In this document: positions 47,322 through 59,204 of the stretch, piece after piece
Layout: every line of letters starts with the position of its first letter
How positions within the stretch are numbered: the stretch's first letter is position 1
Assembly (NCBI GenBank): GCA_027924585.1
Contig: BSBM01000092.1
Location: 13,910,001-13,974,000, forward strand
Direction: 5' to 3'
DNA length: 64,000 bases
Origin: Larix kaempferi
Taxonomy: Eukaryota > Streptophyta > Pinopsida > Pinales > Pinaceae
Program-made: the position numbers and the translations under genes
Notes under the pieces: model-generated
Told to the model about the DNA's origin: nothing
Database searches by the model: none
Seen by the model: only the letters and a program-made list of their open reading frames with translations

Positions 47322-49718
47322 GTGATGGAGAACCAACAGGAAATAACCCAAGTCCAGAAAGAGGAGAATGAGGGAGCAGCACTTTCGGAAATAAGCCAAA
47401 TCCAGAAAGAGAAGAATGAGGAAGAAGCAGCCATTGCCGAAGCAAAAGCTCTCATGCAAATTTGGCCTCCATATATGCCTTCTTTATCACAGAATATCGG
47501 GAGCCTTGTTGAGATTTTTGGCCTTGGCCCGCTCTCTGATACGACTGCAACACTTCTTTATAACTTCGATAAAGAGGCTTTTGTAAGCGTTCATAATGGA
47601 GCCCAGGAGAAATTCGCAGGACTTTCGGCTGGAGGATATTTCTACATGTCTGACAGACCGGATGAATTCCATGGCGTTCAAACCCCGTACAAGCGTCTAG
47701 ATCGCATGCATGATCTCGTTATAAGTCATCTTGGGGATTTGGCCTTTGGGGAAATGAACGACTGCACAGTTTTGTATGGGGAGCTCTGCGTTGATCCTTT
47801 CAAGTTCGGAAGAATTTATACAGTCATGAAGGAGGTGGACACTGAGGATCATGCCATTGCTCTGTCTATTGTTTCTCCAAATTTCTTCTCGATTGACCAA
47901 TCTTATGCTGGAAAAAAATACCCAAAGGGCACTAAAATAGCGATCAAGCAGCCTCACTTGGTTAAAGCCGAGGACGGCTTCATTTGGCTTCATGTCGACA
48001 ATCCCTGGTCGATTGTGAGAGTAGATGAGTTCCCGGAAGATAAGACGACGGGATTTCTAGACTGGTTAGAAAATGGAAAGCGCGCGTATGATGCCCAAGC
48101 ATGGGAGCCATGTGTCAGGAATTATACTAAATGCAAAATATTCATTTCTCATGAAGCTGCCAGAGGCCTTTTCAAAAATGACGCAAAACGCAAGAGCCTT
48201 TTCTTCGATCTGCACTCCAAGAGAGCGCAGGCATACATTGAACTCGGCCGTTATTCCAAGGCTCTCCAAGATGCTAATGTCTGCGGCGCCATCTATATCA
48301 CCTATCCTCCCAACCTGATAATGGAGGGAGTGCGCCCGAAAATCGAATCGTTACTTTCTTTAGGAAGGTATAAGGAAGCCTATTGGTTGTTGAACAATCT
48401 TGTAATTGATGACAACCCTAAAACAAAGAAATCTCTCATCGATTTTTATCAGCAAAAGTGTGTCGAATATTATCGTGTGGGTGAAGCCATAGCGGGAATT
48501 GCTGGATGTAAAAATTATTGCAAACCAGATGCTGATTACATCGGACCTGTAGAAATCAAGAACACAACCACCGGACATGGCAAAGGACTGTTCGCTACCG
48601 AGTTTGTGAAAGCCGGGACGGTGTTGCTCATTTGCAGGGCTTTGGCTAGGTGCGATAATTACTGGTATCCTTTTATGCATGTTCCCATGGCCAACGGTTT
48701 GTTTCGGAATTTGGTAAATGCGCTCGAACATGGAGGAAATGATGTACTAACACTTTTCCTTTCCCTAAGCGCTTCCAATAAGAGTCCCTCCATTCCTAAA
48801 TTGCTAGAGCTCGTGATGGACGACACTAAGAGAGCCACTATTTCCCCAGAGATCACCACCCATCAAGAATATGCAAAGCTTGGCATCAAAGGCATCCTCC
48901 ATGTCTTGAAAACGATTGCATTTGATGATATGTCTCCAGAAAACAGAAATAATTCGATGATTCCTGCTGAAAAGAGGAGTTATTACGGCATCTGGCTGAT
49001 TCCTTCTTTCATAAACCATTCTTGCCTGCCGAACGCATCAAGAATCAATGTCGGCGAGGTTATGAGTATTCATGCGACCAAGGATATCAATGAAGGCGAA
49101 GAGATCACCATCCCATATTTTGACGTTCTTCTTCCATACCCTGTTCGCCAGGCCGCTTGCAGGGCGTGGGGATTCAGCTGTCTCTGTGAACGATGCGAGA
49201 TTGAAAAAAATGTAGTTTCTCTTGATGGGATTTATGAGAAGTTCCATTCGATCTATTCTGATTCTGGCGAAAGTAGAATAGATATCGAAGCCATGGGCAG
49301 ACTTTGCGACGAACTGGATGTCTATTTGGAAGGGGTTTTGAAAAATGAGCATTCAATATTGATCAGATCTTCGTTTACGCTCCCTTATCTTGCCCGGCTC
49401 TGCTTCAACCCTGAGGAATATGATCGACTACAGTACGATGAAAATGCATGCAGAACATATTTAAAAAACCTAAGAATTCTCCTAGAAGCCATGGCTGCAA
49501 CTTGTCCTGGTGACTCTCGACATGTGACTTTAGCTTGGAGAAATTTGGAGACCTACAAGAAGATTGTGACCATATATCCTGAGTATGATGGCTGTTATGA
49601 GCGCATGTATAAGCTTGACAGAGCTTGCACATCTGTATATGGGTGCCAGAAGCGAAAGATCGTTAAGGCTATTCTTTCCAAGACTTCAGAAAAGTCAATT
49701 TTCTGCAACCGATTGTGA
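47322..49718 (+). CDS. TPR-SET domain protein (SMYD-like lysine methyltransferase family)
   Basis: An intact, intronless 798-aa gene. The start is the first ATG of the frame (MMENQQEITQVQKEE). An acidic, Gln/Glu-rich N-terminus of about 45 residues holds two similar copies of 'QKE.NE'. Residues about 245-390 form TPR-like helices (YDAQAWEPCVRNYTKC, KRAQAYIELGRYSKALQDAN, LLSLGRYKEAYWLLNN). The SET domain follows: GHGKGLFATEFVKAGTVLL (about 416-434), NHSCLPNASR from residue 565 (AdoMet-binding NHSC motif), EGEEITIPYFD (about 590-600) and post-SET FSCLCERC (618-625), which binds zinc. No MYND finger is seen. SET proteins of this kind methylate lysines on histones or other proteins; the substrate is unknown. 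Codon use is GC-richer than its flanks. The gene stands alone among repeats; it looks functional because all core motifs are intact. Confidence 0.93.
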   Translation: MMENQQEITQVQKEENEGAALSEISQIQKEKNEEEAAIAEAKALMQIWPPYMPSLSQNIGSLVEIFGLGPLSDTTATLLYNFDKEAFVSVHNGAQEKFAGLSAGGYFYMSDRPDEFHGVQTPYKRLDRMHDLVISHLGDLAFGEMNDCTVLYGELCVDPFKFGRIYTVMKEVDTEDHAIALSIVSPNFFSIDQSYAGKKYPKGTKIAIKQPHLVKAEDGFIWLHVDNPWSIVRVDEFPEDKTTGFLDWLENGKRAYDAQAWEPCVRNYTKCKIFISHEAARGLFKNDAKRKSLFFDLHSKRAQAYIELGRYSKALQDANVCGAIYITYPPNLIMEGVRPKIESLLSLGRYKEAYWLLNNLVIDDNPKTKKSLIDFYQQKCVEYYRVGEAIAGIAGCKNYCKPDADYIGPVEIKNTTTGHGKGLFATEFVKAGTVLLICRALARCDNYWYPFMHVPMANGLFRNLVNALEHGGNDVLTLFLSLSASNKSPSIPKLLELVMDDTKRATISPEITTHQEYAKLGIKGILHVLKTIAFDDMSPENRNNSMIPAEKRSYYGIWLIPSFINHSCLPNASRINVGEVMSIHATKDINEGEEITIPYFDVLLPYPVRQAACRAWGFSCLCERCEIEKNVVSLDGIYEKFHSIYSDSGESRIDIEAMGRLCDELDVYLEGVLKNEHSILIRSSFTLPYLARLCFNPEEYDRLQYDENACRTYLKNLRILLEAMAATCPGDSRHVTLAWRNLETYKKIVTIYPEYDGCYERMYKLDRACTSVYGCQKRKIVKAILSKTSEKSIFCNRL

Positions 49719-52470
49719 TCCGCTATCTCATCGTGTTCTCGTTTTTCTGGAAACCTCAGCGGGCTATGGAGCACCGGTCCATTACTTGTTGTCCTATATG
49801 CAGATTGCCAAATTTTGAATGCTCATTTAATGAACAGATTACCGGCAGGGATTATTGTGTTCCTTATTCATTATTTCCAGGAATTAGATATTTATGTTTA
49901 TGGTTACACTGAACAATGGTTCGGTAGGAAACAAGTTGTAATTTGTAAGACTGAGTGTCATGATCCGAATGTTTAACACGTCGAAGGCAGTTTTGGGTTG
50001 TCAAAACATGTATTAGCCGAATCTTTTGGAGTTTAATATGTGTTATAGCTTACCTTTTCAATGGCGGTTAAAACAGGAAATTTAAATTTTGTATTTAATA
50101 TTTAATTCAGGAATATTAAGGTTTAAGGATTTATTAGAAATATTAAGGTTTTAGGATTTATTATAAGGTTGTGTATTATATAGCATATTTTACTAATTCT
50201 AAGCCATTAGTAGAATATTTGGTGTAGCTGTAATACTAATACAGGTTTCTAACATTTGACAATTGAATTTTGAAAACCAATTTTAAAAACTCAAATTTTA
50301 ATTATTTAATCACCATAAAATATAATTGACATTCAATTTCATATTTTTTTGTAAAAATAATTATTAATAACTAGTTCTATTTTTTTAGGTTTCATGTTCA
50401 TTGATATTTTATAATTTTGTTTATTAATAGTAATTTTGGTTATAAATAACATGTCTAAAAAGAAACAAATGATTTTTAGTGTACATTTATGCTATATTCA
50501 TCTATATTTAATTAAAAATATTATATATAAGAAGTCTATTTCTGTATTTTATTATTATTGGATTTTTTTGTTATGTTACAAGATTTAATAGAAACTGATT
50601 AATTAAGAAAAAATCATAACATTTATTAACAAAACTTTAAAAAGTGAAAATGTTCAAGATTCATAAACACTTTATTTCATTGGTATTTACAAAAAAATGA
50701 AGCTATTATTTCAGACCCTTAAAAAAGCCAATTTGAATTGGTCTCTAGTGCATGAAAGCATTAGGACTTAACTAGAGCCCAAATGCCTTTAATTAACTAT
50801 GCAAAATTTCTTAAAGATTATTAACTTATGCATGTGAACAATCTGCTAAAAATATTCGAGGGTGTTACTAGTTCACATAGAGTACTTGTAATCCTTGATC
50901 AGTGAAGATAATTCTCTAAAATCACTTCACAAATCAAACATACAATATAGAACCCTAAAATCAAGAAAAAAACCTTAATTAAAGAAATGTGCCCCCACAT
51001 ACAAAAATAAACATTGAGAATCATTCCATAGGAATACCATATTACTCAGGAATACCATATTACTCCCTTGAATATAGAAATGAAGCTCTAGAGGGAAAAT
51101 ATGCTTTAAGACTAGTTATTCAATTCCATTAATTAATTCAAAGTTAGTTATAATAATTACTTTAAGGTAAAGTTTGATATTTATTTATTTATTTTAATTT
51201 TAAAGATTGTTAAAATTTTAAAACTAAGTTTTTATTAAATTTAAATAATAATTAATTAATTAATTAATCTACTTTTTAATTTAATCTCTTAAATAATTGT
51301 TATTATCTTTTAACATTGGAAAATACATTATTAATTAATAAACCCTAAATCTAAACTAATTAAAGAGTTACTTAGGCATGGAGTGGAGTGGTTAGAGGAG
51401 TGGTTAGAGTAGTTAAGATGTTATTTACAAAAACATTAAGTTCAACTTAATTTTGAATTCATACATGTATTATTTTGTGAATATAATAATAATTTTATTA
51501 TATCTATAAGTGTTTATATTTTACAATTTGGGGTGGATGAGGAAAGGTCTTCTTCCTAGATTATAAGAAGATGAGACAAGCATACTCTCAAGATTTATTC
51601 TTAAACGAATAATGTTTCCCATGCTTGGACTACTGCAAAAAAAAACTAGCACAATTACTTAACTTGTGATCAAACACGGATAGGCCATAAGTTGAGTGCC
51701 AAAAATAAGTTATCGCTTTTTAGTTAAATGGGTTGTGTGCCACTAAATGCTAGTTATCCATGCATTAGCTAAGATTTATCCATGCATCAACGACTAATTA
51801 TTTTTTATATGCCATCAAATCAATATGGACCGTACACATGTCTCATCCTTGTACAATCTATGAAAAGCATAGGTGTTATTCCACCCCAAATTCTAAAATA
51901 TAAACACATATCGGTGTAATTATTACTAGCACAACCACAAGTAAAGTGGCCAGTGAACCCCGATAGCCATAGCCAACCACTTAGTTTTGTGGAGATGGTT
52001 GGCTGTTAAAGAAATGATAAACATTAAACTAATTACCAGATTGTTATAGTTATCCATTTATGGTATAACATAAACATTAGACTAATTAATATAAGCATAA
52101 AACAAACATTAAACTAATTAATATAAACATTGAACCTCTGCCATTATTGTTACCCCTTTCTTTAATCACTACTTAACTAAATCTTATTTAAATATTAATC
52201 AATATCCATTTAAGTATAACAAGATACAAAGACCATGAAATGAATCTAGGTTGTACACTTGTTACATTAAGGTTAATCTTGTTGATCCACTCAAGGAAGC
52301 CCAAAATCTGAGATAATATCTAGATATGCCTATCGACATAATTCACTTTAATATAAAGAGAACTTAAATTTATGTTAATTGTTTAAATATTATTTTTTAT
52401 TATTAAGATAATATTAATAGTAAATATTTATGTCATTTTAATTTATTAATTATTTATAAATAATAATATC
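49719..52470. other. AT-rich 3' flank and intergenic DNA
   Basis: 49719-50000 is probably the 3' UTR and flank of the SET gene. Beyond it I see no gene, RNA or clear element, only AT-rich DNA with short repeats such as 'gaataccatattactc' (51030-51065, twice) and 'aaacattaaactaatta' (52018-52130, several times). Confidence 0.5.
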
Positions 52471-52731
52471 TTTTTTTGTAAGGCTATATACATTATATTA
52501 TAATGCAAAATAAATCCATACGGATGTCATCCCAACTGATAATTATCATACACATGTATCTAGACTAGCTTGCCCGGAGGTAAACCAAGCCAACTTGTAA
52601 GTCTAACCTCTAAAAAGTTCAAAATAAGAAAAATTACTAGACTTGCTGCCATTCGAGTTGGCTAAACAAACAAGACTTGCCTCCTATCACTAATCCAAAA
52701 TAGTAAACCAAACCCAACATTGATAGGATCA

Positions 52732-53640
52732 TTAAGCTTCATTTGAGATAGTCACAATATGTACCTTAGAATCACCCTTTTGGGTAGAAGCCTTCGCATC
52801 TAGGGGGTGTGGCATGAAGACATGACTAGTGGAGGCCCTCGTCGGCCTGTTAATATGATGGGAAAATTCCTTAATAGCATTCAAAATCGTAATAAGGGTG
52901 GCATTAATTTTCAATCTCTGGCTTCTATTCCAATCCACTGCCTCATCCACCCTCTTTCTGTATTCCCACTCAAACCCTTGACTATCCATCAATTCTTTTT
53001 CCTATGAGTATTTTCATTTTCTAGTACAAAAAGAGAGTTTCCCATGCTTGGTTTCACATGATCGATTTTATCCTGCATCCACGGTTTTCCTAACCCACTT
53101 GAGTTGATATTCCACGACATCATACTCCTCTTAACCCTTGTCAATATCCTTCTAAGCATGGTCGAGGTAGTTCCTTGTGTTGTCTGAAACCTCTTAGAAT
53201 ATTTTTTTCTTCGCCTTGACCACCTCGCACTAGATATGGGGCATATGGGTGGCTTTCCAAGTCCCCACACAACCCCTTGTTTCTCAATTTCAAGCCATAC
53301 TCGGAATGGGATAAACATGAAACACATCGTCGTAGTCCTAGACCCAATGAAAGACAAACCAGTTCTCTACTTGGAAAGTCATGAAGCCAACAACATGAGA
53401 TAAGAACTCGTACCATACCAAATTTCACCATCATTTCTAGACACCCACCACCTCACCAAAATACCAAATGATTGCACTAGGATAATCACCGTAGTGATCC
53501 ACCCTTTAAAACCCATCATGCTATTGATTTGCATCAACTTCCATCTCCTGTAGGCGTGCATCAAGTACATTCCTTGACCAAAATACCGGTTGCTAATTCT
53601 CCCATGCATAAAGACATCTAGACCCATGCTTTAACATGAA
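52732..53640 (-). pseudogene. LINE-3 region downstream of RNase H (possible second ORF, broken)
   Basis: After the RNase H, coding-like text continues in shifting frames: a start-like MGLDVFMHGRISNRYFGQGM near 53627, Arg-rich pieces at 53357-52989, and an open end at 52992-52732 with a helical, charged stretch (EWEYRKRVDEAVDWNRSQRL, then NATLITILNAIKEFSHHI). The position matches the second ORF of LINE-derived insertions 1 and 2. Sequence similarity to them is too weak to align by eye. Multiple frameshifts and stops make it non-functional. Confidence 0.45.
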
Positions 53641-53829
53641 TTCAACTAGAACAGTGGGGAGGGAAAGTGGCCAGACATAGGCCAAGTGTCCCTTCATGCC
53701 TGTTGCCTATCCTATCCCCATCATGAAACCGCATTCGGGTTTGCAAGTCTTTTTTACTAATAAAATTATAGTTTAGTCCATTGTCACTGTCATCCAACCT
53801 TGAACAATATGAATTAATCCCTACCTGGC

Positions 53830-54250
53830 CTGAGACACCCCTATGTTAGCAAAATAGTCTACTACTTTGTTAGTAGACCACTTGACATGCGAGGGGGTGA
53901 GCTTCGTCCGATGATTAAGGTGTTGAAGAATTTCCACAAACTTTTCAATTATTGACTCCAATCACCAATTAGTGGAGACCTTGCTGCTAGATGTTCCATG
54001 TTGCAGCTTCTTGAACATATTGACAACTAGTTGATAGTTTCCTTGGACACAATTGGATTAGTGAAGTTCTTTAGTCTTGCAATAAGAATTCCTTGAATAA
54101 GGGCATGGAGCTTAGCGACATTGTTTTTTTCTCGTCCAATTTCACATGCGTAGACCCATACAATCTTTCTGTATTTGTCCCTAATCACTCCAATCGCACC
54201 CGTTGAGCCAAGGTTTCCTTTGGAGGCCCCGTTGGAATTTAACTTTAAGA
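53830..54250 (-). pseudogene. LINE-3 RNase H domain (decayed)
   Basis: Starts LKLNSNGASKGNLGSTGAIG, the family's 'LKLNFDGAS.GNPG.AG.GG' strand, with the first catalytic Asp changed to Asn. The helix with the catalytic Glu reads NNVAKLHALI (Glu to Lys). It ends HRTKLTPSHVKWSTNKVVDY with the last Asp retained. Internal stops are present. Unlike insertions 1 and 2 it is not truncated here, so LINE-3 shows what lies upstream of their common 5' boundary. Confidence 0.8.
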
Positions 54251-54560
54251 ATCCTGTGGGGATGAGACCAGCTACTCATTGTTAACAAAGAGGGGGAAAT
54301 CGGAGAAGGATTCATGGAAAGGGAAAGGTGTGTGAGCTAGATCAAGGATAGGTTTCTTTGATTCTGGGCATTGATTATCCACATCATGCTAAGAATCAAC
54401 GTGGACAGTCTCAATGATGTCATGTTTTATACGATACCAAACCTGGTCTTCAAATTTTTTGGAGTTTTTAAACATTTGATTGTTTCTTTCTTTCCAGAGT
54501 TCCCAGAGCATGAATCCTGGGATCAATTTCTAGATCCTGTTCAAAATTTTGTTTTGGAAA

Positions 54561-55169
54561 TGTTGATGTATTTGTAACTTCGGAAGATATTCACTTGTAT
54601 ATTGTATTTGTACTTTATTGTATCCCCAATGGAGATGTATTATTCCTCCGATTGGAAGTGTCATCAATTATATTGTAAGTGTCGTAACTTATACTTGATG
54701 GGTTATTAGACCACCTTCAGGGGGTCGGCCCTGTATGAGTCATGTGGGTCAACGGGTTATTAGACCACCCTAGTGGGGGTCGGCCCAGTCAGCATTATGT
54801 TAAGTGGTTAGGTTGAGGCCGACCTAGTTGAGTAAAGGTCAATTCAAGTTAGTGTATAAATAGAGAGTGTGTCTCTCTCATTTTACACATTCTATTGTTC
54901 ACTCACTTCACATTAGTGAAAGAGAGGAGGAATGCGCACAAGTGGAGGAGGAGCATGCTGCTGAAGATATATATCTCTTGGGTTTGATCATGGTGATCTT
55001 TGTATTGGTGCTTATTCTATCTCTGAGGAAGTTGTGGGGTTTTTCACCTTCTTGATTTTCCTCGGTGAAATGTTTTGTGTCTCTTGTCTCTTATGCTTGA
55101 TATGATGTACATGTTGTTCTTTCAGTTAAGATCCTAGATCAGAATGAATTAAATTCTGAAAATCTAACA
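54561..55169 (+). repeat. Copia-C 5' LTR
   Basis: 609 bp from 'tgttgatgtatttg' to 'ctaaca', with TATAAATA at 54855-54862. The primer-binding site 'tggtatcagagct' follows at 55170-55182. Confidence 0.93.
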
Positions 55170-55849
55170 TGGTATCAGAGCTAGCCTGAAGGAAGGCATG
55201 ATATGGCATTTATGAGACTTGTTGCACTTGCAACAAATCGGAAGCTAGGACTTGATATAGAAAAAACCAGTCATCGTAGAAATTTCTCTATAAATACATT
55301 TTTGTGAAGTTTCAGGATCTGAAACCTTTACAGGTCGTAGTTAACATCCCCATGTACCTTTTGTCTAAAGCACAACTTCTAATTCTCTTTACTTTGTGAT
55401 TTATGATCAGTACAATCTAGGGTTTCTGCCTCTTCCAAATCTCAGTCACAAACAGGTGACCTAGGCAAAAAGCTCACAACTTGGGATAGGAAGCTCCAAA
55501 TGAAATTTCGTAAAAAGTGACAAGTAGGGAATGGACTGCAATTTCTTAGGTAAGTTTTTCAGAGGATGAAACGGAACCAGTGACACATGGCACTCCATAC
55601 AATTTCGCTCTCATGTTTTATCCCATAAACAGGTCACGTTGAGACACTTGGCATAACTTTTTCTCAGTGAATCCAATTGAGGTCAGACCTATGGGGTTGA
55701 AAATATGACAGGTCAGGCTACCACAACAAGAAGTTTCATACCCCGTGGATTCGTAATTTCTAAGTTACACCAGAAACAATTAGGTGCATATTTCTGTCAA
55801 AACAGATTTGGATTTTGAGCACCTTCATTCTTGGATCATCACTGTTGTG

Positions 55850-56171
55850 GAAAATTAGGGTTTCAGAAAAAGTTGAAATTCTTGGAATCGGAGACCACGG
55901 CTGGATTCTCCTCATCAAAATCGAAATTTAGAGACCAAGATCGAATTTTTTGGTTGGGAAGAAGGCCGGGCTTGATCAAACCCTAGTTCGGTATTTTGAT
56001 TGGAAAGATGGAAAATTAAGGCTTTTGCAAAAGTTGGAAGTTTTGAAATCTGTGACCACGGTTGGAAGATCCTCAAAAAAATTGAAGTTCAGAACACAAG
56101 ATCGAACCTTTTGGATGGGCAGAATACCAGGCTTTATCAAACCCTAGTTCGGGATCGTGTCTAGTGAATCC
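55850..56171 (+). repeat. 161-bp tandem duplication in the Copia-C leader
   Basis: 'gaaaattagggtttcag' (55850) and 'gaaaattaaggcttttg' (56011) head two copies that both run to 'atcaaaccctagttcgg'. The single-copy counterpart is recognisable in the Copia-A leader near 21455-21600, showing the two elements are related. Confidence 0.75.
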
Positions 56172-56349
56172 GGAAGTTTCAAAAGCAATTTTGAGGGGTC
56201 AAATTTTACAGTTTTCAAAATTGAAGTATACTAGCTTGATCAGCTCAGCAAGCCACATCTTTCCATCCATTCAGAAGTTTGAAACTCAAAGTTTGAATTT
56301 TTAGGGTTTCTCTAACAAACCCTAATCTAGCTCCAGATCGAGTCTCATC

Positions 56350-56484
56350 AAATCAAAGTGGATTGGTTTAATCCTAGAAGAAGATGATTTGGCCACCTGC
56401 ATAAGTGAAGAGATTCCAGTTCCAGATGGAGATGAGGCTAAGGCCTTACATAAAGAAGACTACAAGCAATATCGACAGGTATGA
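56350..56484 (+). pseudogene. Copia-C gag fragment
   Basis: About 45 codons, including KWIGLILEEDDLATCIS and DGDEAKALHKEDYKQYRQ, match the N-terminal gag of Copia-A (RIGLILEENDLVQSI, EDEANEKHRKDL). A TGA follows and the rest of gag is missing. Confidence 0.75.
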
Positions 56485-57892
56485 CTTGAGGAGATACAGG
56501 TATGTTTTCGAAATATGTTCATGATTAAGGTTATGATATGTTTGTCTTCATATTATTGAGGTTAGTGCAATATTGATTAATTTTAGACTTGTCTTATCAC
56601 CCTAGTAAAAGTATGAATGCATGCGAATGATAGAAGACATTCATTGATTAGGGTTATGACACTTATGATTGTACTAATGCACTATGGTATTGTATGAGGA
56701 TGATGTTGTCCGCTAACATGAAAGGTACAAATCAAGTTCTAGATCAAGAACATATGACCATGGTGACATGAAGACAAAGACTCATGGATCACATAGAAGC
56801 TCTACTTACGAGGTATGTATAATATGGTTCTACAATGGTTAACTTATGAGCTATGTAGGTTACTAAGCACAAGTCATTAAAGAGAACTAGAAGACATTGT
56901 TTGCGTATGTTAGTCATAACTAGCAAACATGATAACCAGGTATGTTTTTCCTATATAAAGTTAGAATCCTACCTTGTGTTAGGATCTTATATTTTTGTAT
57001 GAGTGATAATGATTATTCTTGAAAGTTAGAAGTTTTAGTAATCAAGGGTTTATGCATATTATATTTTTTTGCTTTCATTGATGATATGACTAACCAAAAA
57101 AGTCCTATGGTCAAATAAGAATATGCATGAGTAAAAGAAGTCTTCCCTAAAACCTTGAATACTAACGCTTATTAACTATGTATGAAATGATCATGACTAT
57201 ACATGTTTAAGATTTATAGTATTGAGATTATACTAATGAATGTATGATTGTGTACGAGATCTTGAGGATGACACAATGATGACACTAGTGCACACTTAAG
57301 CATGCATAGTGGTCCAGGATGGATATAAGTTCAAGGACATGTAATCCAGGTAGCAAAGATCAAGAGGGAGCAAAAACCAAAAGTTCCTGCAAAGAAGAAA
57401 ATATCAAGAGGGAGCACTTCAGGAAGCAAAGATCAAGAAGGAGTCCACCCTACAACCAAACAAAGATAAGTATTTGAATTGTCAATTCTTGTATACATGA
57501 TTACTTAAATGATGTTGTCCAGTCATATACATACTTATGTTCCTAGATTTAGGATATGTATCATGCATATTAGAAAATTTTCATTAATGAACAAGATACT
57601 ACAAAATATGCAAATAATGTGTAAGTGGCCTATGGTACTGTACAACATTCAATTGCTACTTATCTAGAATGAAACCTCTTTGATGACATGTTGGGAGTTG
57701 TGCACACTCTTAACAATGTTCTGGTAGAGATGGAAGGCATCTAGAAAGTTACGGAATATGGATAAATGTTGTATTGAAACATTGGCCAAGATAATTGCAT
57801 GACTGTATGACATATGTCTTTATGCATAAGAATGTGTTTTTGAAAAACTATGAGAAGTTTCTAATCATGCAATTGGACTTGTCTTGTAGGAA
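56485..57892 (+). other. Copia-C internal noncoding region with repeated donor-like sites
   Basis: This replaces gag, protease and integrase. 'ag' followed by 'gtatgt' occurs at about 56500, 56812 and 56939, each after a short non-AT-rich stretch, as at exon-intron borders. Its last part (about 57466-57892) matches the Copia-B block at 37940-38340. No protein is readable. Confidence 0.45.
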
Positions 57893-59027
57893 ATACTGTG
57901 TACCATCACCTACAAAAAGGAAAACAACATTTGTTCCAACAACAAAGTTCACTATCTATGAAGATATTGAAGAATCTGAAGTTCCCAGGATCTGGGATGC
58001 AGTAATGGAAGAATGCCATGATCGAGGAGTATCAGTCGATCATGAAGAATGATGTCTGGGATGTGGTCCCGAGACAAGAAGGGAAGTCTGTTGTGACTTC
58101 CAAGTGGATCTACAAGATCAAGATTGCTGCCGAGTTCGAGATGAAGGACTTGGGATGATGCACTACTTTCTAGGCATGGAGGTGTGGCAGACTGCAGATG
58201 GAATCTTCCTTGGACAAGGAAAGTATGCAGTAGAGATCCTGAAGACGTTCGGGATGATGGACTGCAAGGCCATGGCCACACCTATGGCATCAAACCTGAA
58301 GCTTCTATGTGATGCTTCATCTGATCCGGTTGATGTCACTGTGTATCATCAGATGATTGGGTCCTTGATGTACCTGACAAACGCGAGACCAGATATTTGC
58401 TTTGCGGTGAACACATTGAGCCAGTTTCTGATAGATCCCAGAGGTGTTCACCTGGTTGCTATAAAGCACATTCTAAGGTACCTGAAGGGTACAATTGATT
58501 ATGGTCTCAAGTATGATGCGAATCAAAAGTTTAACCTGCATGGTTATGTTGATTCAGATTGGGCAGGCAGTGCTACAGATAGGAAGAGCACTTCTGGGTG
58601 TTGCTTCAGTATGGGATCAGGTGTGATCTCTTGGTTTATCAGGAAGCAGTCCTACATAGCACTGAGTACAGTTGAAGCAGAGTATGTTGCAGCTTGTTCG
58701 GCTAGTTGTGAGGCAGTATGGCTGCGGAAGCTAGTGTCTGAGTTATTTGATCTCCCATTGGAGGATACTAGTATCTTTTGTGACAACCAAAGTTGTGTGA
58801 AGCTGTCTGAGAACCCGGTGTTCCACGACAGGTCGAAGCACATTGAGATCAAATATCACTATACCAAGGATATGGTGCAGAGAGGAGCAGTGAAGCTCCT
58901 GTATATTGTGATGGATGAGCAAGTTGTGGATGTGTTGATGAAACCACTAGCTAGAGTGAAGTTTGAGTACTTCAAAGAGAGGCTTGGTGTTCTAATTTGG
59001 ATTGAAGATACTTCGAGGAAGAAGTGA
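57893..59027 (+). pseudogene. Copia-C RT stub and RNase H
   Basis: A short stretch (WDAVMEE, then in a shifted frame EEYQSIMKNDVWDVVPRQEG and SKWIYKIK) is the N-terminal edge of RT. It jumps at about 58122 directly to AAEFEMKDLG, which lies after the catalytic YVDD in Copia-A. So about 170 codons of RT, including YVDD, are deleted. After one more frameshift the frame 58104-59027 is open for 307 codons, with MMHYFLGMEVWQ, SDWAGSATDRKSTSGCCF, ALSTVEAEYVAAC and CDNQSCVKLSENPVFHDRSK: a complete-looking RNase H with its conserved Asp and Glu residues. No reverse transcription by its own product is possible. Confidence 0.92.
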
Positions 59028-59204
59028 TGGACACATTTGCAGGAGCCATTCCAAGCATGGTGAGAGGAGGATCCTTCCCATGGTTGTGGATGTAAGTGTC
59101 GTGCGATGAGCATCGAGACAATGCTCCAGTTACTGCTTTGGATATGCATCAGTTGGATGCTTTGTATGATCAGCTGGATCATGTATGATGACATGCGTCA
59201 GGAC

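Larger units (their letters stand above)
52471..54560 (-). mobile_element. LINE-3, 3' part (split by Copia-C)
   Basis: Minus-strand L1-type plant LINE whose 5' part lies at 61223 and beyond. This part holds the end of the zinc-knuckle-like region (WELWKERNNQMFK, 54466-54505), RNase H (53830-54250) and a downstream tail region. A T-run at 52471-52477 may mark the poly(A) end, but it is short and the TSD cannot be checked because the element's 5' end was not found. Copia-C is inserted between 54560 and 61223. Confidence 0.82.
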
